From assembly GCA_040768445.1 (NCBI GenBank), contig JAXGMV010000001.1, positions 620,001-684,000 on the forward strand: a stretch of 64,000 bases of DNA, read 5' to 3'. This document shows positions 7,067 through 15,124 of the stretch, one piece after another. The notes under the pieces are model-generated. The model searched no databases. It worked only from the letters and a program-made list of their open reading frames with translations, and had not been told where the DNA came from. Position 1 is the stretch's first letter. Every line of letters begins with the position of its first letter. The stretch comes from JAXGMV01 sp040768445 (GTDB taxonomy: Bacteria > Chloroflexota > Anaerolineae > Anaerolineales > Anaerolineaceae). Position numbers and translations under genes: made by a program.

Positions 7067-9151
7067 TTACTGAATAGCGTCCAGGTCCCACACTTTAACG
7101 CCAAGGATCTCAATTGAAAGTGGCTCATTAATTTCAGGCATTGTAGGCGTGAGCCTGAATTGAGAGCGGCCTGTGAAACTCGTATTTGTAACGGTATGCC
7201 TCGCAAGAAGGGTTGTGTTCATATAATAATAGTGTTCGGCGCCTGATTTAATTGCTGTTAAAGTGAAAGGCTGCTGCGGACTATTTTGAAGAGGGCCTGA
7301 AGCAATACTTTCAAATTCCGCCAGCATACCCAAGTACTTTGGCTGCTCAAGGCTCCACCAATCATTGGAAATGTGAAACAACAAGTTAAACGTCCCCCCG
7401 GTATCAACAGCGTCAGGAAATTCTGCATCAAATCCAAACCCTGCCTGATCCTGAAGCTTTAGCTGAACCTGCATGACATAATTGGTAAATACCAAATCAG
7501 GGTGGTACAGATGCAGACAACTGCAGCCCGGTTTCAGGGTCACTATTAATGAACCATTTTTAGCAGTCATTTCCGCCTGCTGTGGGTCGCACAAATCAGC
7601 ATTTAAGAAATGAAGATAATCCCAGGCGGTATTTTCATCCCAGATATCATCTTCAAATGCGGGTGGCGAAGTGTTAATCTTTGCCAAAATACCGGATGAG
7701 AAAGCATCCTCTTGCACTCCGGTCGGTTCGGCAGATGGAATGGTATCCAGATCCCAAACTTTTACACCAAGGATTTCAATTGAAACCGGTTCTATGGGAT
7801 CTTCTTCAATCCCAGGTCCTAACCTGAATTGAGATCGGCCAGTATAATTCGAATCTTGCTCTACATAGCTGGTAAGCAATTTCGTATTTATATAATAATA
7901 ATGCTCAGCCCCTGACTTGATTAGTGTAAATGTAAAAGGCTGCTGCGGATTATTTTGCAGAGGTCCTGACGCAATTAGTTCCGATTCCACCAACATGCCC
8001 AGGTATTTTGGTTTATCCAGTCTATATCCATTATTGGAAACAGAAAACATTGCACCAAACCTTCCCCCACCGGTATCAACGGCATCGAGAAAGTCAGCAT
8101 CAAATAAAAACAAAGCCTGATCTTGAAGCTTGAATTGAACCTGCATCACATAATTGGTAAATTCCACATCCGGGTGATACAGATGCAGAACTCTGCAGCC
8201 CGGCTTCAGAGTTACCATCAATGAACCACCTTCAACAGTCATTTCCGAGTTCTGTGGGTCGCAAAGATCGGCATTTAAGAAATGAAGATAATCCCAGGCG
8301 ATATTTTCTTCCCAGAAATCATCTTCAAATGCGGGCGGGTATGTGTTAATCTTTGCCAATATGCCGGATGAGAAAGCATCCTCATACACTGTTGTCGGAT
8401 CTGCGGTTGGAACTATTATTGAAGTAGGTGAAATTGGATTAGCTGGCCGGCTGAGAATAGCAGCCTGCGTGGGAACAACCACCTGAGTTGGGCTTTCTTC
8501 AAGTACAGGCTTATCAGCCGGCTTCAGGCTGTTGTACAGCAACACTGCACCTAACCCCAAGCCAATAATTGCACCGGCAAACAACAGGATGTGGGCAGGT
8601 TTGAAGGCAGGTTTTACAGACACGTCGGCTGGTTTGGGGTGTCCGTTATCAATTGGGTAATTTTCATCAACTTGAGGTAAACCTCCCGTAGGCTCCAATT
8701 TCCCTATTTGCGCTTGCCATGTTGCAGTTGGTATATCCGCTCCTGGCCCATGCCTGAGAACAGCTGTGATTGTGGCTGCCAGCTTTTCAATGTGTTGTTC
8801 CAGAGGTTGGGTAAGTGCGTCCAGCCAGTGTGTACGACCGATATAATACTGGAACGAACGAGTTGGCTGCACATCCTGGATCCGAAATGGAATGATGACG
8901 ATGCCCTTGTTAAACGCTTCGTTTACCTCATTCAGGATATGCGCTGAAGCGTTCGCATCCGCAGACCAGATCAGCACAAACACTTTACTGGCATCAATTG
9001 CATCAATGATGGATTCAGCAAAATCAGACCCCGGCGGTACATCACGCGGGGCGATCCAAACTCTTAAACGCTTCTCTTCCAGCCTGGCACAAACGGCATC
9101 AGCAATTGCCTTATCCTTCGACGAATAGCTGATAAATACATCGTGTGCCAT
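7067..9151 (-). CDS. TIR-domain transmembrane protein with duplicated ectodomain
   Basis: A 694-residue protein. Residues 1-~133 are a bacterial TIR domain: DVFISYSSKD at 4-13, VWIAPRDVPPG at 31-41, and S69...E75 in the SAHILNEV segment at the position of the NADase Glu. Then come a polar linker, one membrane helix at ~187-206, and a Pro/Thr-rich stalk (~212-252). Two tandem copies of a ~213-residue beta-rich domain follow (257-470 and 481-692), with conserved Cys pairs and a shared AFSSGILAKINT start. These resemble concanavalin-like/3-keto-disaccharide-hydrolase-type sandwiches. The topology would place TIR in the cytoplasm and the duplicated domains outside, as in a receptor. It stands alone, with its own promoter. 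Confidence 0.85.
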   Translation of the reverse strand: MAHDVFISYSSKDKAIADAVCARLEEKRLRVWIAPRDVPPGSDFAESIIDAIDASKVFVLIWSADANASAHILNEVNEAFNKGIVIIPFRIQDVQPTRSFQYYIGRTHWLDALTQPLEQHIEKLAATITAVLRHGPGADIPTATWQAQIGKLEPTGGLPQVDENYPIDNGHPKPADVSVKPAFKPAHILLFAGAIIGLGLGAVLLYNSLKPADKPVLEESPTQVVVPTQAAILSRPANPISPTSIIVPTADPTTVYEDAFSSGILAKINTYPPAFEDDFWEENIAWDYLHFLNADLCDPQNSEMTVEGGSLMVTLKPGCRVLHLYHPDVEFTNYVMQVQFKLQDQALFLFDADFLDAVDTGGGRFGAMFSVSNNGYRLDKPKYLGMLVESELIASGPLQNNPQQPFTFTLIKSGAEHYYYINTKLLTSYVEQDSNYTGRSQFRLGPGIEEDPIEPVSIEILGVKVWDLDTIPSAEPTGVQEDAFSSGILAKINTSPPAFEDDIWDENTAWDYLHFLNADLCDPQQAEMTAKNGSLIVTLKPGCSCLHLYHPDLVFTNYVMQVQLKLQDQAGFGFDAEFPDAVDTGGTFNLLFHISNDWWSLEQPKYLGMLAEFESIASGPLQNSPQQPFTLTAIKSGAEHYYYMNTTLLARHTVTNTSFTGRSQFRLTPTMPEINEPLSIEILGVKVWDLDAIQ
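7076..7711 (-). repeat. Second copy of intragenic tandem duplication in TIR gene
   Basis: It codes residues 481-692 of the TIR protein and matches the first copy (7742-8383) closely over its whole length. The shared blocks include the AFSSGILAKINT start, WDYLHFLNADLCDPQ, KSGAEHYYY and the ending EILGVKVWDLD. High identity of both DNA and protein suggests a recent duplication or ongoing gene conversion. Confidence 0.85.
7742..8383 (-). repeat. First copy of intragenic tandem duplication in TIR gene
   Basis: It codes residues 257-470. It is separated from copy two by only about ten codons of linker. The main differences from copy two are in the middle of the domain, around residues 345-380 and 570-600, where a ligand surface could have diverged. 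Confidence 0.85.
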
Positions 9152-9201
9152 TCAGTACCTCATTTGATATGAGTGGAGAAATTAAGGAAAGTATTATTTT
9201 C

Positions 9202-9229
9202 ATTATATAGGTTTTTTATCTAAAGTCTA
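9202..9229 (-). promoter_or_regulatory. Candidate promoter for the TIR gene
   Basis: Minus-strand TAGACT (9229-9224), 16-base spacer, perfect TATAAT (9207-9202), about 50 bases before the TIR start codon. The surrounding ~100 bases are clearly AT-richer than the genes. Confidence 0.5.
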
Positions 9230-9253
9230 GAATGGATATAATGCATGTTTTGA

Positions 9254-9282
9254 TTGACAGAACTCCTGCATGTGTCTATACT
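9254..9282 (+). promoter_or_regulatory. Strong sigma70-type promoter for the solute-binding protein gene
   Basis: Perfect TTGACA (9254-9259), 17-base spacer, TATACT (9277-9282). The predicted start leaves a leader of about 120 bases before the lipoprotein gene. This is one of the best promoter matches in the window and fits a highly expressed binding protein. Confidence 0.75.
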
Positions 9283-9410
9283 GAAACATGTAGCTTTTCG
9301 CTTTCTCTCTTACCAGTACATCATTATCCATAGTCCGGTAAATAATCCTTACTTCAGGTTGAACAACCCCCTCGGCTGTTTTTCCAAAATCCCATATTTC
9401 GGAGGAAAAG

Positions 9411-11096
9411 ATGATTAAAAAGTCAGTGTATCTCACGTTTATCGTCATGCTGCTGCTGAGCCTGTCTTTGACAGCCTGCCAGCCGGCAGCCGAAGCCCCG
9501 CCTGTCGCTGCCCCGGCGACAGAAGCGCCCGTCGTACAGGCGCCAGCCGCTTTCGAGCCGCTCAGTTTAGCGGCTGAAAACTGCGACTACGGCGGTGAGT
9601 TCAAGTCCGTCGAAGCGCTGGACGAGTTCACAGTCAAGTTCAGCCTGTGCTACCCGGACCCGGCTTTCGTTGCCAAGTTGCCAATGATGTCATTCGCCAT
9701 TCAGGACAAGGAGTATCTGGATGCCAACAGCGGTGATGCGGTCAAGATGAGCGAAGCACCCAATGGCACAGGTCCCTACATGTATAAGGAATGGGTCAAA
9801 GGCGACCACGTTACCCTGACAGCAAACCCCAATTACTGGGGCGAAAAAGCCAAGACTGAGACCTTCATCTTGCGCTGGTCGCAGGAACCCTCCCAGCGCT
9901 TGCTTGAGATCCAGTCCGGCACGGTGGACGGCATCGACAACCCCTCCCCCGATGACCTTGCCACCATCCAGGCTGACCCCAACCTGCAGCTGGTGCCCCG
10001 TAATTCCATCAACATCTTCTGGCTTAACATGAACAACACGATCCCGCCGTTTGACAACCCAATGGTACGCAAGGCCGTTGCCATGGCGATTGACAAGCAG
10101 CGCATCGTGGACAACTACTACCCACCTGGGTCAATCGTTGCTGAAACCTTCCTGCCCCCAACCCTGTACCCCGGCTACACCGATATGAAGTTCCATCCCT
10201 ATGATGTTGAGGGTGCCAAAGCCCTGCTGGCAGAAGCCGGCTTTCCAGATGGCTTCACCGTTGACCTGACCTATCGTGCTGCTGTGCGCACCTACCTGCC
10301 CCTGCCTGACAAGGTTGCTCAGGAATTCCAGGCGCAGCTGGCTGAGGTGGGTATCACCGTCAATATTCAGTTGATGGAATCCACCAGCTTCCTGGATGAC
10401 CTGTTCGCCGGAAAACTGGCATTGTCACTCATTGGCGGTAACGGTGATTACCCCGACGCGACCAACCTGTTCGATTGGATCTTCAACAACCCTGCCACCA
10501 GCTCCATCGGCGAGCCCTACCCGGATATCGCCGCTGAGCTAAGCGCAGCCGGCAAACTGGGTGACCCGGCTGCCCGCCAGGTGCATTACGACAAAGCCAA
10601 CGAACTGTTCAAGGAATACGTGCCCGTTGTGCCCATTGCCCACGGTGCATCTTCCACTGCCTGGCTCAAGTCAGTCCAGAATGTCCACTCCAGCCCTTTC
10701 AACAAGGAAGCCTTCCAGGTGATGGACAGCGGCAAAGACCAGCTGGTATTCATGCAGGGTGCTGAGCCGGCGGTAATCGTCTGCCCGGATGAGAACGACG
10801 ACGAGACCACTCGCCCCTGCTCGCTGATGTATGAGACCCTGGTATTCTTCAAGCCCGGCCAGGTTGAATTGCAGCCTGTGCTGGCTGAGAGCTGGGAACC
10901 GAACGAGGATGCCACCGAGTGGACCTTCAAGATCCGCCAGGGCGTCAAGTTCCACAACGGCGCCACGCTGGATGCCAATGATGTTGTGGCGACCTTCATT
11001 TCGCAATGGGATGCCGCCAGCCCCAACCATGTTGGCCGCACCGGCTCGTTTGACTACTTTGCTTCAAATTATGGCCAGTTCCTCAACGCCGAGTAG
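9411..11096 (+). CDS. Circularly permuted family 5 (peptide/oligopeptide-type) ABC solute-binding lipoprotein
   Basis: A 561-residue lipoprotein with an LTAC lipobox at Cys23 and a Pro/Ala linker. The mature part starts where DppA/OppA proteins are already ~110 residues in: KSVEALDEFTVKFSLCYPDP (65-84), then the NGTGPY turn (~118), NYWG (~141), and PMVRKAVAMAIDKQRIVDNYY (217-237). The pieces that normally come first sit at the end: YETLV (~474), PVLAESWEPNEDATEWTFKI (489-508), RQGVKFHNGATLDANDV (509-525) and a final GSFDYFASNYGQFLNA. It is complete, not frameshifted, and begins with GGAGG before the ATG. No permease or ATPase genes are adjacent. The likely role is periplasmic capture of peptides or similar solutes; the substrate is unknown. 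Confidence 0.85.
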   Translation: MIKKSVYLTFIVMLLLSLSLTACQPAAEAPPVAAPATEAPVVQAPAAFEPLSLAAENCDYGGEFKSVEALDEFTVKFSLCYPDPAFVAKLPMMSFAIQDKEYLDANSGDAVKMSEAPNGTGPYMYKEWVKGDHVTLTANPNYWGEKAKTETFILRWSQEPSQRLLEIQSGTVDGIDNPSPDDLATIQADPNLQLVPRNSINIFWLNMNNTIPPFDNPMVRKAVAMAIDKQRIVDNYYPPGSIVAETFLPPTLYPGYTDMKFHPYDVEGAKALLAEAGFPDGFTVDLTYRAAVRTYLPLPDKVAQEFQAQLAEVGITVNIQLMESTSFLDDLFAGKLALSLIGGNGDYPDATNLFDWIFNNPATSSIGEPYPDIAAELSAAGKLGDPAARQVHYDKANELFKEYVPVVPIAHGASSTAWLKSVQNVHSSPFNKEAFQVMDSGKDQLVFMQGAEPAVIVCPDENDDETTRPCSLMYETLVFFKPGQVELQPVLAESWEPNEDATEWTFKIRQGVKFHNGATLDANDVVATFISQWDAASPNHVGRTGSFDYFASNYGQFLNAE

Positions 11097-11124
11097 ACAG
11101 CGACTATACAGATAATAAACAACC

Positions 11125-11152
11125 GGGGCGGGTATGCAGACATACCTGCCCC
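11125..11152 (+). terminator. Probable intrinsic terminator after the solute-binding protein
   Basis: A 12-bp stem (11125-11136 with 11141-11152, one mismatch) closes a CAGA loop. It is followed by a weak T-containing tail. It lies 29 bases after the stop codon and before a TATAAT at 11170-11175 that probably serves the next gene. Confidence 0.65.
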
Positions 11153-11212
11153 GCCCTTTAGTTTGGGTCTATAATAGGGGTTAATCCCACCAACAAACTA
11201 GGAGGAACAAGC

Positions 11213-12316
11213 ATGTCATCTTCCATTTACGACAGCCGGGTGCAAGCCCTGCAAAAAGAAATGACCGCCAACGGTGTTGACCTGGTTGCCATATCACCGT
11301 CAGCCAACAACGTTTACCTGACCGGTTTTAAACCCTTCGGCGATGAGCGCCCCTGTGTGCTGTTCATCACACCAACCAGCAAAGCTTACGTAGTGCCTGA
11401 GCTTAACGCCGACCAGGTGGAAGCCCACACGGATTACAAAGTCATCCGCTGGAAGGATGCCGAGGGTCCACAGGCTGCTTTCAAGCAGGCGCTCGCCCAG
11501 CTGGGTGTAACCCGTTCATCGTGCCTGGCAGTGGACAACACCATGCGCTCCGATTTCCTCCTGCTGGTGCACGAACTGACTAAACCCGGGAAAATGATCC
11601 CCGCCAATGACCTGATCTCACCCCTGCGCCTGTGCAAATCGCCTGAAGAGGTGGACCTGATGAAGAAAGCCGCCATGCTGGCTGACCAGGCTGTCCTGGC
11701 AGGCGTGGAAACGTGTAAACCGGGTGTGAGCGAAAAGGACGTGGCAGATGCCATCAGCAGTTACTTCCGCCGGCACGGCGCCGACGAGGTGTCTTTCGTG
11801 CTCGTGGCTTCCGGTCCCAACGGTGCCTTCCCGCATCATGAGATCTCTGACCGCGTCCTGCAGCCCGGCGATGTTGTCATTCTCGATATCGGCGCCATGC
11901 TGAATAACTACCAGTCCGACATCACCCGCGTCGTCAGCCTGGGTGAGCCGTCTGAAGAGGTTCGAAAGGTGTACGAAGTCGTTCGCGCAGCCAACGAAGC
12001 CGGCCGTAAAGCCGCCCGCGCCGGTTCACTGGCAAAGGATGTTGACCTGGCCGCCCGCGATGTGATCACCAAAGCCGGCTACGGTCCCAACTATTTGCAC
12101 CGCACCGGTCACGGCATCGGCCTTGAGGTGCATGAAGGCCCATGGATCACCTCCACCAGCGAGACCGTGCTCAAGCCGGGCATGGCATTCTCGGTTGAGC
12201 CTGGTATCTACCTGCAGGGCCGCTTTGGCATCCGCATTGAGGATATCGTCGTGGCAACTGATGGTGAATGTAACCGCCTGACTGGCCTTCCGCATGACCT
12301 GTATGTGAAAAAATAA
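11213..12316 (+). CDS. M24-family aminopeptidase P / Xaa-Pro dipeptidase
   Basis: A 367-residue protein with a creatinase-like N-domain (~1-130) and a pita-bread M24 catalytic domain (~137-360). The dinuclear metal ligands are all visible: Asp in ILDIGAM, Asp in SDITRVV, His in HRTGHGIG, Glu in SVEPGIY and Glu in GIRIEDIVV. It removes or splits N-terminal X-Pro residues from peptides in the cytoplasm. AGGAGG precedes the ATG, and a TATAAT at 11170-11175 lies about 40 bases upstream. It follows the peptide-binding protein, so a link to peptide use is plausible, though a terminator separates the two. Confidence 0.92.
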   Translation: MSSSIYDSRVQALQKEMTANGVDLVAISPSANNVYLTGFKPFGDERPCVLFITPTSKAYVVPELNADQVEAHTDYKVIRWKDAEGPQAAFKQALAQLGVTRSSCLAVDNTMRSDFLLLVHELTKPGKMIPANDLISPLRLCKSPEEVDLMKKAAMLADQAVLAGVETCKPGVSEKDVADAISSYFRRHGADEVSFVLVASGPNGAFPHHEISDRVLQPGDVVILDIGAMLNNYQSDITRVVSLGEPSEEVRKVYEVVRAANEAGRKAARAGSLAKDVDLAARDVITKAGYGPNYLHRTGHGIGLEVHEGPWITSTSETVLKPGMAFSVEPGIYLQGRFGIRIEDIVVATDGECNRLTGLPHDLYVKK

Positions 12317-12360
12317 AACGCCGGGCTGTTCACAGCGGCCGGCGCCTTGTTAGTTCTCAT

Positions 12361-12391
12361 AAGGACTTCCCATCGACCGGGAAGTCCTTTT
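12361..12391 (+). terminator. Intrinsic terminator between convergent genes
   Basis: A perfect 11-bp stem, AAGGACTTCCC (12361-12371) with GGGAAGTCCTT (12379-12389), ends in TTTT. It terminates the M24 peptidase transcript. The decarboxylase gene ends 8 bases further on from the other side. Confidence 0.85.
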
Positions 12392-12398
12392 CTATCAA

Positions 12399-13742
12399 TC
12401 AGTGTGCAGCAGCCTTGAGAATCGCCTCCAAGCTGCGGGTGACATCCACTTCAGTCGTCGCCCAGCTTGAGACACTGATGCGCATAGCGGTTTGCCCCTG
12501 CCAAACTGTGCCGCCGCACCAGGTGGTGCCCTCTTCCTGTACGGCGCTCACCACGGCTTTTGTCCGTTCAGAGCTACCAAATGAAACCAACACCTGGTTG
12601 ATCACTACATCATTCAGCACCTTGTAGCCAGCGCTGGTCAGCCCGGCGGCAAACAGGCGCGCGTACTTGCAGGTACGGTTCACCAGGTCTGACAGGCCGC
12701 TGCGCCCCAGTGAGCGCAGTGCTGCCCAGATCTCAACCCCGCGTGCCCGCCGCGACATTTCGGGTGTGTAATGGCACGGTTCGCGGTCGCTGCCGGCAAT
12801 CAGGTAAGCCGCCGTGGCAGACATGGCAGCCCGCTGGTCAACCGCATTGCGAATGATGGCCAGACCGCTGTCCTGCGGCACATTCAGCCACTTGTGTGCG
12901 TCCATCGCCCACGAGTCAGCCTGGTTGAAGCCGACTGTCAGGTGTGTATGGTGCTTCGAAGCCAGCGCCCACAACCCAAATGCGCCGTCCACATGCACCC
13001 AGGCGCCGGCCTGATGTGCTTTTTCTATCACCTCAGCTGCCGGGTCAAAGGCGCCGGAGTTGACATTGCCGGCCTGTATCAACACGATGGTCGGGCCGCT
13101 GATATCAGGTAGAAGCTCAGCACGCATACGGCCCTGGTTGTCAGCCGGCACGCGTACCACCCTCTCGCTGCCTAATCCCAGCAGGCGAATGGCTTTGAGC
13201 GCACTGGCATGCACCTCATCACCGACGATCACGGTGATCGGCGGAGCACCAAACAGCCCCTGCGCTTCTACATCCCAACCTGCAGTCTGCAGGACGGCAT
13301 GTCGGGCGGCGGCCAGGCAGGTGAAATTTGCCATGGTGCCCCCGGTGACGAACCCTACGCCGGCATCACCGGGAAGGCCGAGCACGTCCAGCAGCCAGCG
13401 GCTGGCAATCTCTTCCAGCGCGGCATTGATGGGTGAGAGCGCCCGGTAGGATCCATTCTGGTCCCAGGCAGCTGCCAGCATGGCCGCCGCAGTGGCTGCC
13501 GGCAGGCTGCCGCCGGTCACAAATCCGTAATAGCGTCCACCTGTTGTGGCAACAGTTGTTGGTGAGCCCAGCCTTTCCAGGTCTGCAAACACAACTGCAG
13601 GGTCAACCGGTTCATCCTGCAGGGGTACGTCCAGTTCCTGCAAGCGTTCAATGTCCGCCTTGAGTGGAAAAACACTGCGCCTATCCAAATGCTCTGCATA
13701 ACGGATTGCCGCATCTGCTGCCGCCTGGTAAAGATTTCTCAT
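12399..13742 (-). CDS. Group II PLP-dependent amino acid decarboxylase family protein
   Basis: A 447-residue fold-type I PLP enzyme. The PLP Lys lies in the DAHKWLNVP motif (~291-299). Other family marks are the GGTMANFTCL segment (~133-142), GDEVHAS (~174-180), and VHVDGAFGLWA (~250-260) with the Asp that pairs with the pyridine nitrogen. These suit aromatic-amino-acid or glutamate decarboxylases and related lyases. The substrate cannot be decided from sequence alone. The ATG at 13742 has GAGG about 5 bases before it; an extension to 13775 has no ribosome-binding site. It is divergent from the SDR gene. Confidence 0.87.
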   Translation of the reverse strand: MRNLYQAAADAAIRYAEHLDRRSVFPLKADIERLQELDVPLQDEPVDPAVVFADLERLGSPTTVATTGGRYYGFVTGGSLPAATAAAMLAAAWDQNGSYRALSPINAALEEIASRWLLDVLGLPGDAGVGFVTGGTMANFTCLAAARHAVLQTAGWDVEAQGLFGAPPITVIVGDEVHASALKAIRLLGLGSERVVRVPADNQGRMRAELLPDISGPTIVLIQAGNVNSGAFDPAAEVIEKAHQAGAWVHVDGAFGLWALASKHHTHLTVGFNQADSWAMDAHKWLNVPQDSGLAIIRNAVDQRAAMSATAAYLIAGSDREPCHYTPEMSRRARGVEIWAALRSLGRSGLSDLVNRTCKYARLFAAGLTSAGYKVLNDVVINQVLVSFGSSERTKAVVSAVQEEGTTWCGGTVWQGQTAMRISVSSWATTEVDVTRSLEAILKAAAH

Positions 13743-13858
13743 GATGACCTCGTTTGGTAGGAAGTTAAACTGCACTGCTGAGGTCTCATTATACCGAAAC
13801 TCACCCGGCTGCGGCGTGCTGATCTATAATTGCCTGTAATTCACTTTGGAGGATTGAC

Positions 13859-14620
13859 ATGGAAGGACCTATGAAAGACAGGGTGGCGCTGGTCACCGGC
13901 GGCGGGACAGGTATTGGCAAAGCGGCATCACTGGCGTTTGCGCGCGAGGGCGCAAAGGTTGTCATTGCCAGCCGTACACAGGCTACCGGTGAGGAAACGG
14001 TTAACCACATCCGGGCATCAGGCGGCGAGGCTGCCTGGGTGAAAACCGATGTCACGCAGGATGCCCAGGCTGCCGACATGGTAGATTTTGTGGTGAAAAC
14101 CTTTGGCAGGCTGGATTATGCCTTCAACAATGCCGGCAGCGGTGGCGGCAGGCATATGACCGACGAGCTGACTGAGGAAAATTGGGACGCAACGATTGAT
14201 GGTTTTTTGAAGAGCACCTGGCTGTGCATGAAGTATGAGATCAAAGCCATGCGCATATTCGGCGGCGGTGTGATCGTCAACAACTCATCGGTAGACGGTG
14301 AAAGAGCCTTTCCAGTGGCGGCGGCATACTCCGCCGCCAAGCATGGCGTACTGGGTCTTACCAAGTCAGCCGGTGTGCAGTATGCCAAACTGGGCATCCG
14401 TATCAATGCCGTTTGCCCCGGCTGGATTTTGACGCCACCTATTGAAGACTCCCTGCAGGATAATCCGGCAGCTCTGGAAATGATGCTCAGCCACCAGCCT
14501 ATTGGGCGGCTGGGCAAAGCTGAGGAAGTGGCAGAAGCAGTCGTCTGGCTGTGCTCTGACAGGGCCTCGCTGATCACTGCTACTATCCTGCCAGTGGACG
14601 GCGGCTACCTGGCGGTTTAA
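13859..14620 (+). CDS. Short-chain dehydrogenase/reductase
   Basis: A 253-residue classical SDR. The Rossmann motif TGGGTGIG is at ~14-21, NNAG at ~91-94, catalytic Ser near ~143, and YSAAK at ~157-161 (Tyr/Lys pair), followed by the CPGWILTPP segment. An Arg after the second beta strand (ASRTQ) favours NADP(H). It resembles the glucose-1-dehydrogenase/FabG-like group; the substrate is unknown. TGGAGG precedes the ATG and TATAAT stands at 13825-13830. The downstream RidA gene is 38 bases away and probably cotranscribed. Confidence 0.9.
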   Translation: MEGPMKDRVALVTGGGTGIGKAASLAFAREGAKVVIASRTQATGEETVNHIRASGGEAAWVKTDVTQDAQAADMVDFVVKTFGRLDYAFNNAGSGGGRHMTDELTEENWDATIDGFLKSTWLCMKYEIKAMRIFGGGVIVNNSSVDGERAFPVAAAYSAAKHGVLGLTKSAGVQYAKLGIRINAVCPGWILTPPIEDSLQDNPAALEMMLSHQPIGRLGKAEEVAEAVVWLCSDRASLITATILPVDGGYLAV

Positions 14621-14658
14621 TCCGCTACAATTAAGCTATTAAACAACAGGAGAAACTC

Positions 14659-15045
14659 ATGATTCAACCCATTCATACAACTGATGCGCCTGCACCGGGC
14701 GGCCACTATTCACAGGCCATCAATTACTGCGCCCTGATCTTCGTCTCCGGCCAGCTGGCAGTCAACCCGACCACCGGTGAGAAGATGCTGGGCAGCATCG
14801 AAGAGCAAACTGCACAGGTGTTGGAGAATATGCGCCAGATCCTGCTGGCAGCCGGCAGTGACATTGACTGCGTGCTCAAAACCACGCTTTTTATCTCCGA
14901 CATGAGCCTGTGGGACAGGGTCAACCGGGTCTATGCTGGCTTCTTCGGCGACCACAAGCCCGCCCGCAGTATTGTGCCGGTCAAGGAGCTGCATTACGGT
15001 TTCCAGATTGAATTAGAGGCGATTGCGGTCAAAAAGACCAGTTAA
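14659..15045 (+). CDS. Second RidA-family protein
   Basis: A 128-residue RidA paralogue: GGHYSQAINY at ~15-24, FVSGQLAVNPTTGE at ~29-42, and HKPARSIVPVKELHYGFQIE near the end. The catalytic-cleft Arg is present and the terminal Glu of the family appears in QIELEAIA. It differs clearly from the 6596 copy (around a third identical by eye), so it is not a recent duplicate. It follows the SDR with CAGGAG before the ATG. A role in imine/enamine clean-up or in a catabolic deamination step beside the SDR is likely. Confidence 0.88.
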   Translation: MIQPIHTTDAPAPGGHYSQAINYCALIFVSGQLAVNPTTGEKMLGSIEEQTAQVLENMRQILLAAGSDIDCVLKTTLFISDMSLWDRVNRVYAGFFGDHKPARSIVPVKELHYGFQIELEAIAVKKTS

Positions 15046-15069
15046 CCCCACCTCTCTGAAATCTGAATC

Positions 15070-15102
15070 AAAAAATCCTGGCAGGTTTAATCCTGCCAGG
15101 AT
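15070..15102 (-). terminator. Terminator of the polyferredoxin operon
   Basis: A perfect 11-bp stem (15075-15085 with 15092-15102). On the minus strand it is followed by TTTTTTG. It ends the 16752-15125 operon and lies 25 bases past the convergent RidA stop. Confidence 0.85.
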
Positions 15103-15124
15103 GAGCACGCTTAGTACACCTGGG

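Noticed and set aside
8383..9151. TIR gene as part of a multi-gene anti-phage system
   Set aside because: Its neighbours are RidA and a peptide-binding lipoprotein with their own promoters, and no nuclease, reverse transcriptase, SIR2 or cyclase gene is adjacent.
9227..9448. 73-codon minus-strand ORF upstream of the solute-binding protein
   Set aside because: It overlaps the strong plus-strand promoter and the lipoprotein start, has no ribosome-binding site and no recognisable protein pattern.
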